Source: Roseibium salinum
GTDB lineage: Bacteria; Pseudomonadota; Alphaproteobacteria; Rhizobiales; Stappiaceae
Direction of reading: 5' to 3'
NCBI RefSeq assembly: GCF_026240905.1
Contig: NZ_JAPEVI010000001.1
Location: 1 to 64,000 of the forward strand
Length of the DNA stretch: 64,000 nt
Part shown: in pieces, positions 1-8,891 of the stretch
Layout of the letters: the number at the start of each line of letters is the position of its first letter
How positions within the stretch are numbered: the first letter of the stretch is position 1
Notes under the pieces: model-generated
The model's input: only the letters and a program-made list of their open reading frames with translations
Databases searched by the model: none
What the model was told of the DNA's origin: nothing
Position numbers and translations under genes: made by a program

Positions 1-82
1 TGGCAATGGGCATCTACCGCGCCCGGCGGCGGGGTGAAATCCGGTTTCTTCGGGTTCGCATGAAACGGGAGATAGTCTGGCG

Positions 83-1162
83 TCATCTGACGGCCTCACC
101 TTCAAGCTTGGGGAATACCCGGCCGTCAAACAGCTTGCGCGCCGTGCGCAGGACTGCCGCGCGTTCGACCGTTCCGTCCGCAGAAATATGACCGACGACG
201 GTTATTTCACCAGTCGGGTGTTCGATCGACATGGACTTCTCCGGTCCGTCCGGGACAACGGCGATTTCCGCGCCGACGGTGCCATTCGTCAGGCAAGCGG
301 TGGCGACGCTGACGGCTCCGAGTACGCCGATGGACTTGTGGCAGCGGTGCGGAATGAACGACCGGGTGGAGATGGCTCCGCCGTGCGCCGGCGCGCTGAC
401 CATGGTCATCTTGGGAACGGATTTTTCGGCGACATCGCCAAGGTTCATCATCGGTCCGGCCTTGAGGCGAATGGATTCCAGACGGCTCCGGAGCGCCTCG
501 TCCGCTTCAAGTTGCTCAGGCGTCTCGTTTCCTGCCAGCCCTAGATCCGACGCGCGCAGGATGACACAGGGCATGCCGTTGTCTATGAGAGTTGCTTCCG
601 TTCCATCGATGACATCGACCAGATTGCCTGTCGGCAGAAGCGCCCCGCAGGAAGAGCCGGCTGTGTCGCGAAACTCGATTGGAATCGGGGCCGCCGATCC
701 GGGCACGCCATCGATCCTGGCGTCGCCGCCATAGAGGACCTTGCCCGCCGGGGTCTTCACACGGGCCACTGCCACCTGGCTGGTGTTTTCCATGAAGATC
801 GTGACGGGTGTTTCGTCGGCACGTGCGTCAACCAGCCCCCGTTCGATGGCAAAACCTGCGACACCCGCCAGTATGTTCCCGCAGTTCTGGGAATCCGTCA
901 CGATCGGCTGGTCGACGAACACCTGTAGAAACAGGAAGTCGACATCCACACCGGGCCGCTGGCTGGGCTTTACCACCGCGACCTTGGAGGTGAGCGGGTC
1001 GGCCCCACCCATTCCGTCGATCTGCCGCGGATCCGGTGACCCCAGCACCCCGAGCAGCACTTCGTTGCGCGCCGCCGGGTCCGCAGGAAGGTCGGCGGCG
1101 AGAAAATAGCCGCCCTTGGACGTCCCGCCACGCATCCACATGCACGGGATCCCGTCAGACAT
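83..1162 (-). CDS. galD: 4-oxalomesaconate tautomerase (PrpF/GalD family)
   Basis: A 359-residue PrpF-family protein of the diaminopimelate-epimerase-like fold. The family motifs are visible: [10 protein letters not shown] at residues 11-20, GGADPLTSK at 52-60, NCGN at 93-96 and CGALLPTG at 172-179, and the length is normal. In gallate and protocatechuate 4,5-cleavage pathways this family converts the keto form of 4-oxalomesaconate to the enol form. The start overlaps the end of the upstream CHA aldolase gene by 8 bp, so the two are translationally coupled, and this pairing is the main reason for choosing GalD over other PrpF isomerases. The pathway hydratase is not in the window and may lie beyond the left edge. 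Substrate assignment is by context. Confidence 0.8.
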   Translation of the reverse strand: MSDGIPCMWMRGGTSKGGYFLAADLPADPAARNEVLLGVLGSPDPRQIDGMGGADPLTSKVAVVKPSQRPGVDVDFLFLQVFVDQPIVTDSQNCGNILAGVAGFAIERGLVDARADETPVTIFMENTSQVAVARVKTPAGKVLYGGDARIDGVPGSAAPIPIEFRDTAGSSCGALLPTGNLVDVIDGTEATLIDNGMPCVILRASDLGLAGNETPEQLEADEALRSRLESIRLKAGPMMNLGDVAEKSVPKMTMVSAPAHGGAISTRSFIPHRCHKSIGVLGAVSVATACLTNGTVGAEIAVVPDGPEKSMSIEHPTGEITVVGHISADGTVERAAVLRTARKLFDGRVFPKLEGEAVR

Positions 1163-1826
1163 ATTTCAATCCCTTCTCCGCAAGACGCTCGCGCATGCCA
1201 TAGATGTCGAGACCAAGTTCGCCGGCTGCGAGCCGTTGACGTTTGGCATCCTCGGCCGCCAGACGAGCCTGCGCCTTTTCAAGAACAGTTCCCGCGGCCT
1301 TGCGCGGCACGACGCAGACCCCGTCATCATCCGCCACGATGACGTCACCGGGAGAGATGGCGGCCCCGGCGCAAACGATCGGAACGTTCACCGAGCCGAG
1401 GGTTTCCTTGACCGTTCCTTGCGCGGATATTGCCGTCGACCAGACGGCAAAGCCCATGGCGGTCAGGTCCTTGACATCACGCACACCCGCATCGATCACC
1501 AGCGCCTTGCAGCCGCGCGCCATGGCCGAAGTTGCCAGAAGATCACCGAAATACCCCATGTCGCATGGAGCAGTCGGTGCAAGAACCAGAATGTCCCCGG
1601 CCTGAAGCTGCTCGATGGCAACATGAACCATCCAGTTGTCGCCCGGAGGTGCCGAAATGGTCACCGCAGAGCCGGCGATCTGTGCCCCCGCCCAGATCGG
1701 CCGCATCTTCGAGGACATGAGGCCGGTCCGCCCTTGCGCCTCATGAACCGTTGCAACGCCGGCTGCTGCCAGCCCTGCGATGACCGCCGGGTCGGCGCGT
1801 TCAATCGTCTGAACCACCACGCTCAC
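1155..1826 (-). CDS. galC: 4-carboxy-4-hydroxy-2-oxoadipate aldolase / oxaloacetate decarboxylase (RraA family)
   Basis: A 223-residue RraA-fold class II aldolase that would split 4-carboxy-4-hydroxy-2-oxoadipate into pyruvate and oxaloacetate and may also decarboxylate oxaloacetate. The substrate and metal-site motifs GYFGDLLA (about 91-98) and DAGVRD (112-117) are present, as is the late [12 protein letters not shown] block. Translation appears to begin at GTG 1826, preceded by a GGGAG ribosome-binding site about 8 nt upstream. It is the first gene of a two-gene unit with the tautomerase and lies divergent from the LysR regulator 104 bp away. Other RraA-family roles are possible, but the GalD neighbour favours this one. 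Confidence 0.78.
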   Translation of the reverse strand: MSVVVQTIERADPAVIAGLAAAGVATVHEAQGRTGLMSSKMRPIWAGAQIAGSAVTISAPPGDNWMVHVAIEQLQAGDILVLAPTAPCDMGYFGDLLATSAMARGCKALVIDAGVRDVKDLTAMGFAVWSTAISAQGTVKETLGSVNVPIVCAGAAISPGDVIVADDDGVCVVPRKAAGTVLEKAQARLAAEDAKRQRLAAGELGLDIYGMRERLAEKGLKYV

Positions 1827-1909
1827 TCAATCCACTCCCGATACGAATTGTTGTTTGAAGGAGAGTCCGCGAAGTCCCGTCGAAAAACCATTTGAAAGCA
1901 AAGCGCGGT

Positions 1910-1928
1910 TTATAAGAAAATGCTATAA
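1910..1928. promoter_or_regulatory. candidate LysR-type operator in the galC-lysR divergent promoter
   Basis: The 104-bp divergent region contains TTATA and TATAA arms separated by 9 bp in an AT-rich patch just before the LysR start. It matches the loose T-N11-A dyad rule for LysR-type regulators. The same patch can also be read as a TATAAG direct repeat. This is a weak consensus and only a candidate. Confidence 0.3.
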
Positions 1929-1930
1929 GC

Positions 1931-3175
1931 GTGCAAATCAGACCGGTGGCATCTTTGAAAAACCAGCGTGAGTTCATAAACCTCCGGCACCTGCGGGTGT
2001 TCTGCGAGGTCGCGAGAAAAGGCGGAATTTCAGCGGCGGCAGAGACGGTTCGCCTGTCGCAGCCGGCCGTGACCCAGGCCATTGCCAAGCTGGAGACCAC
2101 TCTGGATATGCCATTGTTTGTTCGAAGCAGCACCGGCATGTTTCTGACGGATGGCGGGACGATTTTCGAGCGCCGCGCGAACCGTGCGCTCGATCTCATC
2201 CGGACCGGCTGCAGCCTGGCCCTCAGTAAAAACGGCAGGACGAAAAATGCCCGGCTGCATCCGTTCGATCATCTGATAACCAGCACGCAGCTGCGTGCCC
2301 TGCTCGCGGTCGGGGAGTTCGGCAACTACTCGCTTGCCGCCCGAAGGATCGGTATTTCCCAACCCTCCCTCCACCGCGTCGCCAGAGAGCTTGAGAAGAC
2401 TTCCGGGCTCGACTTTTACGTGAAGACCGCCCAGGGGATCGAGTTGACGGAGCCGGCGCAGTTCCTCGCCCAGTATACCCGCCTCGCTCTTTCTGAACTC
2501 CGTCAGGGCTTTGAGGAACTGGACGCATCGAAGGGGATCGACTCCGCCCGCATCGTGGTCGGCACGCTGCCGCTCGCGCGCAGTTTCATCCTTCCCAAGG
2601 CGATCAGCGACCTCACCCGGGTCCGGCCCGGCGTCAGCATCAGCGTGGTCGACGGACCCTACAACGATCTGCTTCATGGTCTTCGGCATGGGGAAATCGA
2701 CTTCATCATCGGCGCTCTGCGCGATCCCGTTCCCATTGAAGATGTGGAACAACAGGAGCTTTTCCGCGACCGGCTCGGGATTTATGCAAGATCGGGACAT
2801 CCGCTGACGCAAAAGGCGTCCGTCACCTTGGCCGATCTTGCCCGGTATCCATGGATCATTTCGCGCGAAGGCACGCCGACTCGAAGCCATTTCGATCAGT
2901 TTTTTCAACGCGCGGACATGCCTCTTCCCGGGCAACTGGTGGAATCGAGTTCGCTTGTCCTGCTGCGCGGAATCCTCCGCCAGAGCGACCGGCTGACGAT
3001 GATCTCAAGCCATCAGGTGCGCGAAGAAGAAGCCCTCGGCCAGGTCCGCCGGATACCGATAGACCTCGCCAATACGGAAAGGCCGATCGGTATCACCACA
3101 AGGACGGACTGGAAACCGACGCAATCGCAGAGCCTCCTGATCCAGCTGCTGCATGAAGCGAGCAACAGCGCCTGA
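1931..3175 (+). CDS. LysR-type regulator with two tandem HTH domains
   Basis: A 414-residue LysR-type regulator, about 110 residues longer than usual. Two winged-helix DNA-binding domains occur in tandem. The first, about residues 17-78, contains AAETVRLSQPAVTQAIAKLE. The second, about 98-160, contains AARRIGISQPSLHRVARELE. A single substrate-binding domain follows from about residue 185. The start is GTG 1931; a second in-frame GTG lies shortly after. The gene is divergent from the oxalomesaconate genes and probably controls them in response to a pathway intermediate. The family and duplication are seen directly; the ligand and target are inferred. Confidence 0.85.
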   Translation: MQIRPVASLKNQREFINLRHLRVFCEVARKGGISAAAETVRLSQPAVTQAIAKLETTLDMPLFVRSSTGMFLTDGGTIFERRANRALDLIRTGCSLALSKNGRTKNARLHPFDHLITSTQLRALLAVGEFGNYSLAARRIGISQPSLHRVARELEKTSGLDFYVKTAQGIELTEPAQFLAQYTRLALSELRQGFEELDASKGIDSARIVVGTLPLARSFILPKAISDLTRVRPGVSISVVDGPYNDLLHGLRHGEIDFIIGALRDPVPIEDVEQQELFRDRLGIYARSGHPLTQKASVTLADLARYPWIISREGTPTRSHFDQFFQRADMPLPGQLVESSSLVLLRGILRQSDRLTMISSHQVREEEALGQVRRIPIDLANTERPIGITTRTDWKPTQSQSLLIQLLHEASNSA

Positions 3176-3665
3176 GTGCAGGCAGTTTACTTCAATGGTC
3201 TCATTCAGAGCCACGCAGTTCTCAATACATCGACCTTCACGCGCTTCAACCGGATGGAGCGGCACGTGGGCTGCTCGGTTGTCCTTCTCTTCGAAGACCA
3301 GCAGACAACAAATAATAGATCAGCCAATGTCCGATTTCCAAAGGCTGGAACTCAGGCCGTGCAATACTGCCCTCATGAAACAACATCGAAATATCACGAT
3401 TCTATTGATGCAGAATTTTTAAGAATCGTGCGGGAAAACACATTGTCGCGCGTCCTCCGTCCCTCTCCGGTCAGAGGGTATGACTACGAGGATTTTGGGT
3501 GCGCTGAAAGTCTCGAACTGTGGGGCGACTCCACAAGGTGACCCTGTCGGCACATGCAAATTCAATAACCTGCGACGCCGATCGGCGTCAGGACCCCGCG
3601 CCGGTTCACACTCCGGCGCAGATCGCCGTCAGTCGTGGGATGTTCTCAAATCGTGATGCAACGCT
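3176..3665. other. intergenic stretch with no supported gene
   Basis: About 490 bp between two genes whose 3' ends face each other. Small open frames exist but show no recognisable family. The stretch holds a perfect 16-bp palindrome at 3574-3589 (GACGCCGATCGGCGTC) and a GC-rich hairpin at 3598-3619. Nothing else stands out. Confidence 0.5.
3598..3619 (-). terminator. GC-rich hairpin downstream of the LuxR-type regulator
   Basis: A 7-bp perfect stem (GCGCCGG / CCGGCGC) with an 8-nt loop sits 47 bp past the regulator stop codon. There is no clear U-tract, so an intrinsic terminator is only possible. Confidence 0.3.
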
Positions 3666-4274
3666 CTATGGCATCTTCGATGCATAATAATAGGCAATGG
3701 CCTGCGCTCGGGTCCTGACGGACAGCTTGTCGTAGATGTTCGACAGGTGGAACTTGACGGTGTTGGTCGAAATGTCCAGCTGCTTCGACAGATCGCGGTT
3801 CGACAGGCCCTTGGAGAGCGCCTCCAGAATCGCCCGCTCCTTCTGCGAGAGGCTATGGATCGGGTCCTGCTGCATCGTGCGCACATCGATGAACGGAAAC
3901 ACCATCTTGCCTGACGCCACTTCGGCGCAGGTTTGCAGCAGGCCCTCGACCGGGCCGGAGCGGGGCACAAAGCCGGCCGCGCCCGCCTGCATCGCCAGCC
4001 GCGGCAGCTCGGCGGCAGTGTCGCCATAGACAATCAGCTTCGGGGCGGACACGTGCTCGCGCAGCACTTCAATCAGCTTGGCGGCCCCCAGGACCGGCAG
4101 GTTCCAGTCCAGGACGCCGACATCCACCGGCACCCGCATGACAGTGCCGAGAAAGCCTTCGGCGGTGGCGGAGGTCGCCACCAGTGAAAAACGTGCGTCC
4201 CGCTCGAAGATCTCCGACATTGCCGACAGAACCAGCGGATTGCTGTCTGCCAGCATGATTTTGATCTGTTCCAT
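3666..4274 (-). CDS. LuxR/NarL-type response regulator with degenerate receiver
   Basis: A 202-residue protein, starting at MEQIKIML, with an N-terminal receiver-like domain and a C-terminal LuxR helix-turn-helix (about 145-197, LSQKERAILEALSKGLSNRD). The presumed phospho-acceptor D56 (VLDWNLP) remains. Only one residue of the N-terminal acidic pair is left (ADS, D10), the usual Thr/Ser position reads YG (83-84), and the conserved Lys is Arg (R105 in FVPRSG). No histidine kinase is adjacent. It diverges from the serine-cycle operon and is its obvious candidate regulator. A longer reading from 4391 exists, but the early residues do not resemble the family. Phosphorylation-independent action is an inference. 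Confidence 0.82.
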   Translation of the reverse strand: MEQIKIMLADSNPLVLSAMSEIFERDARFSLVATSATAEGFLGTVMRVPVDVGVLDWNLPVLGAAKLIEVLREHVSAPKLIVYGDTAAELPRLAMQAGAAGFVPRSGPVEGLLQTCAEVASGKMVFPFIDVRTMQQDPIHSLSQKERAILEALSKGLSNRDLSKQLDISTNTVKFHLSNIYDKLSVRTRAQAIAYYYASKMP

Positions 4275-4326
4275 ATCGGTGCCGGCCACGCCTTGTCGTC
4301 TGCATTGATCAAAAAACCACCCATTC

Positions 4327-4403
4327 GGGTAGGGTTCGTTTCGGCGTCTCGGCCGGAACTTGGAAAAAGGAATAGGTAAATCCCTACCCAATTAGATACC
4401 CAA
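4327..4403. promoter_or_regulatory. repeated GGGTA motifs in the serine-cycle promoter region
   Basis: GGGTAGGG at 4327-4334 is mirrored by CCCTACCC at 4382-4389. TACCCAA occurs twice, at 4385-4391 and 4397-4403, with a 12-bp period. The motifs sit between the LuxR-type regulator start (4274) and the aminotransferase start (4519), as expected for a regulator binding region serving both directions. No binding data. Confidence 0.4.
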
Positions 4404-4518
4404 AAGCAGTAGTAAGTTACGTTGTATCACCTGGCAAGTCCGGGGTTTTCTGGTGCTCGAGAAGCAGGCAAGGCCGTGGCCTGCTGCCCCCAGAGCCCGA
4501 TGACGAGGAGCTTGACCG

Positions 4519-5763
4519 ATGACTGTGCAGATCTTCCCGCCGCTCACGATCCCCGAAACGCTTGCCGCAGGGCCAGGGCCCGGAAACACCGATGCGCGTG
4601 TGCTGCAGGCCTTTGCCGGTGCGGGTGTGGCGGATCACATGCAGGGCGACGTCCTGCGCGGCATGATCGAGTGCAAGTCGATGCTGCGCGCTATCTGGGG
4701 CACGCAAAACACCTACACCTTCGCGGTTGCCGGCACCGGGTTCAGCGGGCTCGACGCCATGTTTGCCGCAGTGATGCCGGGGGACAAGGTCGTGGCCTTT
4801 GCCAACGGCACGTTTTCGGGCATCGACGCCCTGACGCTCCGGATCAAGGCAGCAACGCGGGAGGAACTCGCCGCCGACGCACTGGATCCGAAAGCTGCCA
4901 GCGTTGCGGTGATCGAAGTGCCGCACGGGCAGTCGGTGACCGGTGACCTTGTAGAGGCAGCGCTTGCCGAGCATAAGCCGAAATGGGCCTTCATGGCTCA
5001 TTGGGAGACCGGTTCCGGCCGCATCAACGATATTCGCGGGTTCTCGGACGCCTGCGAACGGCACGGGGTGATGGGGCTGGTCGATGCGGTGTCCTCGCTC
5101 GGCGTTGAGGATTTCTCGATCGACGATTACCCGGGTGTCGCGGGCTGGGCGTCCTGCCCGCAAAAGGGCCTGTGCTGCCTGCCGCTGACCTATGCCCCGG
5201 TCAGCTTCAGCGATGCCTATATCGCGTCGCTGAATGCAACCGGCGCCTACACATACGTGCACAATCCGATTTTCGAGGCGCGCCACTGGGGCATCGTCGA
5301 CGGCCACGACGTCGAGAAAGGCACCTATCACCGAACCCATTCGGGCTATGCCGTGGCGGCGCTTCATGAATCGCTGCGACTGACACTGCAGGAAGGCATT
5401 TCCGCGCGCGCCGCCGCTTATGCGCATCACGAAGCCGCCCTGCGCGATGCGGTCACGGCTCTCGGCTGTAAAGTGACCTCGGACATGACCAGCCTGGTGG
5501 TGCTGAACCTGCCGGACGAGCTCGCCGGGCGCGAGATGGAACTTGTGCAGGCCTGCCGCGCGGCAGGCTTCGGGATCTGGCCGACCCTGTCGGAGCCTGT
5601 CCAGGTGCGCATCGGCATTCTCAACCAGCTGAAGCCGACGGCCATCCGGGAGATCGTCCGGCGTTTCGCGGGAGCAATGCGGGCTCTCGGGGCGGATGCG
5701 GACCCGGCAGTGGCTGATGCGCGTCTCGATGAACATTATGCCGGCGCGGTTGCAGCCGAGTAG
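4519..5763 (+). CDS. sgaA: serine--glyoxylate aminotransferase (class V)
   Basis: A 414-residue class V PLP aminotransferase. The PLP-contacting aspartate motif LVDAVSSLG (D189) and the Schiff-base lysine in CPQKGL (K216) are present. It would move the amino group of serine to glyoxylate, giving hydroxypyruvate and glycine, the entry step of the serine cycle. A GAGGAG ribosome-binding site precedes ATG 4519. The next gene follows 9 bp downstream, so it leads a tight operon with malate-CoA ligase, hydroxypyruvate reductase and malyl-CoA lyase. Class V enzymes also include alanine- and phosphonate-specific members; the operon context decides the call. Confidence 0.85.
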   Translation: MTVQIFPPLTIPETLAAGPGPGNTDARVLQAFAGAGVADHMQGDVLRGMIECKSMLRAIWGTQNTYTFAVAGTGFSGLDAMFAAVMPGDKVVAFANGTFSGIDALTLRIKAATREELAADALDPKAASVAVIEVPHGQSVTGDLVEAALAEHKPKWAFMAHWETGSGRINDIRGFSDACERHGVMGLVDAVSSLGVEDFSIDDYPGVAGWASCPQKGLCCLPLTYAPVSFSDAYIASLNATGAYTYVHNPIFEARHWGIVDGHDVEKGTYHRTHSGYAVAALHESLRLTLQEGISARAAAYAHHEAALRDAVTALGCKVTSDMTSLVVLNLPDELAGREMELVQACRAAGFGIWPTLSEPVQVRIGILNQLKPTAIREIVRRFAGAMRALGADADPAVADARLDEHYAGAVAAE

Positions 5764-5772
5764 GAGGGACAG

Positions 5773-6972
5773 ATGGATATTCACGAGTATCAGGCCAAGG
5801 AAATCCTCTCCGGGTTTGGCGTTGAAGTGCCGCCGGGCGCTCTGGCCTACAGTCCCGAGCAGGCTGCCTACCGCGCCCGCGAACTGGGCGGCGAAAAGTG
5901 GGTCGTCAAGGCACAGGTGCATACCGGCGGGCGGGGCAAGGCCGGCGGTGTGAAGCTGTGCGGCAGCGACAGCGAAATCTTCGATGCCTGCGAGGACATG
6001 TTCGGCCGCAAGCTGGTCACCCACCAAACCGGTCCTGAAGGCAAGGGCGTCTACAGGGTCTATGTCGAGGCCGGCGTTCAGATTGAACGTGAGATCTATC
6101 TGGGTCTGGTGCTCGACCGCTCCAGCCAGCGGGTGATGATCGTCGCGTCTGCCGAGGGCGGCATGGAGATCGAGGAGATCTCCGCGGAGCGGCCCGACAG
6201 CATCGTGCGGGCAACGGTCGAGCCGGCTGTCGGCCTGCGCGAGTTCCAGGCACGCGAGATCGCATTTGCGCTAGGACTGATGCCAAGTCTGGTGCAGCAG
6301 ATGGTGCGCACGCTGCAAGGCTGCTACCGCGCCTTTACCGAGCTCGATGCCACCATGGTCGAGATCAATCCCCTTGTTGTTACGGGCGACGGCCGGATCC
6401 TGGCGCTGGACGCCAAGATGAGCTTTGACGACAACGCACTGTTCCGTCGTCCGCAGATCAGCGAGCTGCGCGACAAGAGCCAGGAAGACCCGCGCGAGAG
6501 CCGCGCCGCGGATCGGGGCCTGTCCTACGTGGGCCTCGACGGTAACATCGGCTGCATCGTCAACGGCGCAGGCCTGGCCATGGCGACCATGGATACGATC
6601 ATGCTGTCCGGCGGCGCACCCGCCAACTTTCTCGACATCGGCGGTGGCGCGTCTCCCGAGCGGGTCGCCAAGGCCTTCCGGCTGGTGCTGAGCGACGCCA
6701 AGGTGCAGGCGGTCCTGGTCAACATTTTTGCCGGCATCAACCGTTGCGACTGGGTCGCAGAAGGCGTGGTGCAGGCGCTGCGCGAACTTCAGGTCGACAT
6801 TCCCGTGGTCGTCCGCCTTGCGGGCACCAATGTGGAGGAGGGGCAGAAGATCCTGGCACAATCGGGCCTGCCCGTCATCCGCGCCTCAAATCTGATGGAA
6901 GCCGCACAACGTGTGGTCGGCGCCTGGAAAAACGATGTTGCACAGGCTACCGAAGTGAGGGCAGCGCAATGA
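5773..6972 (+). CDS. mtkA: malate--CoA ligase beta subunit (malate thiokinase)
   Basis: A 399-residue ATP-grasp protein of the succinyl-CoA synthetase beta (SucC) family. It begins [12 protein letters not shown] and has the nucleotide-binding stretch [15 protein letters not shown] near residues 45-60 and a C-terminal ligase half with [13 protein letters not shown]. With the alpha subunit it forms malyl-CoA from malate, CoA and ATP. It overlaps the alpha gene by 4 bp (ATGA). On sequence alone it could be succinyl-CoA ligase, but malyl-CoA lyase, the aminotransferase and hydroxypyruvate reductase in the same operon favour malate as substrate. Confidence 0.87.
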   Translation: MDIHEYQAKEILSGFGVEVPPGALAYSPEQAAYRARELGGEKWVVKAQVHTGGRGKAGGVKLCGSDSEIFDACEDMFGRKLVTHQTGPEGKGVYRVYVEAGVQIEREIYLGLVLDRSSQRVMIVASAEGGMEIEEISAERPDSIVRATVEPAVGLREFQAREIAFALGLMPSLVQQMVRTLQGCYRAFTELDATMVEINPLVVTGDGRILALDAKMSFDDNALFRRPQISELRDKSQEDPRESRAADRGLSYVGLDGNIGCIVNGAGLAMATMDTIMLSGGAPANFLDIGGGASPERVAKAFRLVLSDAKVQAVLVNIFAGINRCDWVAEGVVQALRELQVDIPVVVRLAGTNVEEGQKILAQSGLPVIRASNLMEAAQRVVGAWKNDVAQATEVRAAQ

Positions 6973-7862
6973 GCATTCTTCTGGACCGCAATTCCCGCGT
7001 AATCGTTCAGGGCATTACCGGGCGGATCGCACAGTTTCACACCAAGGAAATGATCCGCTACGGCACCAATGTCGTTGGCGGTGTGGTTCCCGGCAAGGGC
7101 GGCGAATCCGTCGAGGGCGTGCCGGTGTTCGATACCGTCAAGCAGGCGGTGGCCGCGACCGGGGCCGACACAAGCCTGGTGTTCGTGCCGCCGCCGTTTG
7201 CAGCTGACGGCATCATGGAAGCCGCCGATGCGGGCATCCGCTACTGCGTCTGCATCACCGACGGTATTCCCGCCCAGGACATGATCCAGGTGAAACGCTA
7301 CATGTGGCGCTATCCCAAGGAACGTCGCATGGTACTGACGGGGCCGAACTGCGCCGGTACGATTTCGCCGGGCAAGGCGCTGCTCGGCATCATGCCGGGC
7401 CATATCTATCTGCCCGGCCATGTCGGCATTGTCAGCCGCTCGGGCACGCTCGGCTACGAAACCGCGGCCCAGCTCAGAGAGCGCGGCATCGGTGTATCGA
7501 CCAGTGTCGGTATTGGCGGCGATCCGATCAACGGCTCGTCCTTCCGCGACATCCTCGCTGAGTTCGAGGCCGATGACGACACGCAGGTAATCGCGATGAT
7601 CGGCGAAATCGGCGGGCCGCAGGAAGCCGAGGCGGCAGAATTTGTCCGCAATCACGTTACCAAGCCCGTGGTCGCTTATGTGGCAGGTCTCACTGCGCCG
7701 AAGGGACGCACGATGGGCCATGCGGGGGCGATCATCTCCGCCTTCGGGGAAAGCGCATCGGAAAAGGTCGAGATCCTCAATGCAGCCGGCGTCATCGTTG
7801 CCGAAAATCCGGCAGTCATCGGCGAAACCATCGCCAATGTGTGGAAGAAGGCGGCGGCGTGA
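6969..7862 (+). CDS. mtkB: malate--CoA ligase alpha subunit (malate thiokinase)
   Basis: A 297-residue SucD-family subunit with an N-terminal CoA-binding Rossmann half ([14 protein letters not shown]), the [13 protein letters not shown] block and the phosphohistidine in MGHAGAI (H251). It carries the catalytic histidine that relays phosphate between ATP and malate. The gene overlaps mtkA by ATGA at its start and shares a single base with the next start codon at 7862, showing tight translational coupling. Length and motifs are complete. Confidence 0.87.
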   Translation: MSILLDRNSRVIVQGITGRIAQFHTKEMIRYGTNVVGGVVPGKGGESVEGVPVFDTVKQAVAATGADTSLVFVPPPFAADGIMEAADAGIRYCVCITDGIPAQDMIQVKRYMWRYPKERRMVLTGPNCAGTISPGKALLGIMPGHIYLPGHVGIVSRSGTLGYETAAQLRERGIGVSTSVGIGGDPINGSSFRDILAEFEADDDTQVIAMIGEIGGPQEAEAAEFVRNHVTKPVVAYVAGLTAPKGRTMGHAGAIISAFGESASEKVEILNAAGVIVAENPAVIGETIANVWKKAAA

Positions 7863-8833
7863 TGGTGAAACCTTCCGTTTTCGTCACCCGGCGCTGGCCC
7901 GCCGCCGTTGAGGCGCAGTTGGCCGAAAACTACAACGCGGTCCTGAACACCAGCGACAAGCCGCTCAGCCCGACCGAATTGCGCGACGCGCTCAGGAACC
8001 ATGACGCCGTGCTGCCGACGGTGACCGACAAGCTGGGCGCCGAGGTGTTGGAACAGCCGGGCGCCAGGGTGCGCATCCTCGCCAACTACGGCGTCGGCTA
8101 CAGCCATATCTGCGAGGCTTCCGCGCAAGACCTGGGGCTGACCGTGACGAACACGCCGGACGTTCTCTCCGAATGCACGGCGGACCTCGCCATGACGCTG
8201 CTCCTGATGGCCGCCCGCCGGGCGGGAGACGGCGAGCGCGAGCTGCGCGCGGGCAACTGGCAGGGCTGGCGGCCCACCCACCTGATCGGCACCAAGGTGA
8301 GCGGCAAGACGCTGGGGATTGTCGGCTTCGGCCGCATCGGCCAGGAAATGGCGCGCCGCGCTCATTTCGGCTTCGGCATGAAGATCATCGTCCATAACCG
8401 CAGCCGGGTGGATGCTTCTGTTCTGGCAGAGTTCGGCGCGGTCCAGACGGGTTCCATTGACGACCTGTTGCCTGAGTGCGATTTCGTTTCCCTGCATTGC
8501 CCGGGAGGTACCGGTAACCGGCACCTCATCGACGCGCGCCGGCTGGACCTGATGAAACCGGGTGCGTTCCTCATCAACACCGCCCGCGGCGAGGTGGTCG
8601 ACGAGGCTGCTCTCGTCCAGGCGCTGATCTTCGATACGATCGGCGGCGCCGCCCTGGACGTCTTCGACGGCGAGCCGAACATCAATCCCGCGCTGCTTCA
8701 ATGCGACAACGTGGTGCTGCTGCCGCATCTGGGCAGCGCCACCCGCGAGGCGCGCGAGGCCATGGGCTTTCGCGTTCTGGACAATCTGGGCGACTTCTTC
8801 GCCGGCCGAGATCCGCGCGACCGGGTGATCTGA
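7862..8833 (+). CDS. hprA: hydroxypyruvate/glyoxylate reductase (D-2-hydroxyacid dehydrogenase)
   Basis: A 323-residue D-isomer 2-hydroxyacid dehydrogenase. It shows the NAD(P) fingerprint GFGRIG (155-160), the substrate arginine in TARGE (R242), the glutamate in DGEP (E271) and the catalytic histidine in LPHLGS (H289). In the serine cycle it reduces hydroxypyruvate to D-glycerate. The start ATG at 7862 overlaps the mtkB stop; a few extra upstream residues could be read in frame but would reach deeper into mtkB. Glyoxylate is the likely alternative substrate. NADH or NADPH preference was not judged. Confidence 0.85.
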   Translation: MVKPSVFVTRRWPAAVEAQLAENYNAVLNTSDKPLSPTELRDALRNHDAVLPTVTDKLGAEVLEQPGARVRILANYGVGYSHICEASAQDLGLTVTNTPDVLSECTADLAMTLLLMAARRAGDGERELRAGNWQGWRPTHLIGTKVSGKTLGIVGFGRIGQEMARRAHFGFGMKIIVHNRSRVDASVLAEFGAVQTGSIDDLLPECDFVSLHCPGGTGNRHLIDARRLDLMKPGAFLINTARGEVVDEAALVQALIFDTIGGAALDVFDGEPNINPALLQCDNVVLLPHLGSATREAREAMGFRVLDNLGDFFAGRDPRDRVI

Positions 8834-8891
8834 CGCGTACCGAATTTATCTGGCCAGAAACCACCTGCCCACCTACTCCTGGAGATCCGAC

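Noticed and set aside
1..82. Start of another minus-strand gene at the left edge
   Set aside because: A few codons from ATG at position 13 stay open to the edge, but this is too short to support a gene.
3574..3589. 16-bp perfect palindrome as a recombination or restriction-related site
   Set aside because: No repeat copies or mobile genes are next to it; a single GC-rich palindrome is not sufficient evidence.
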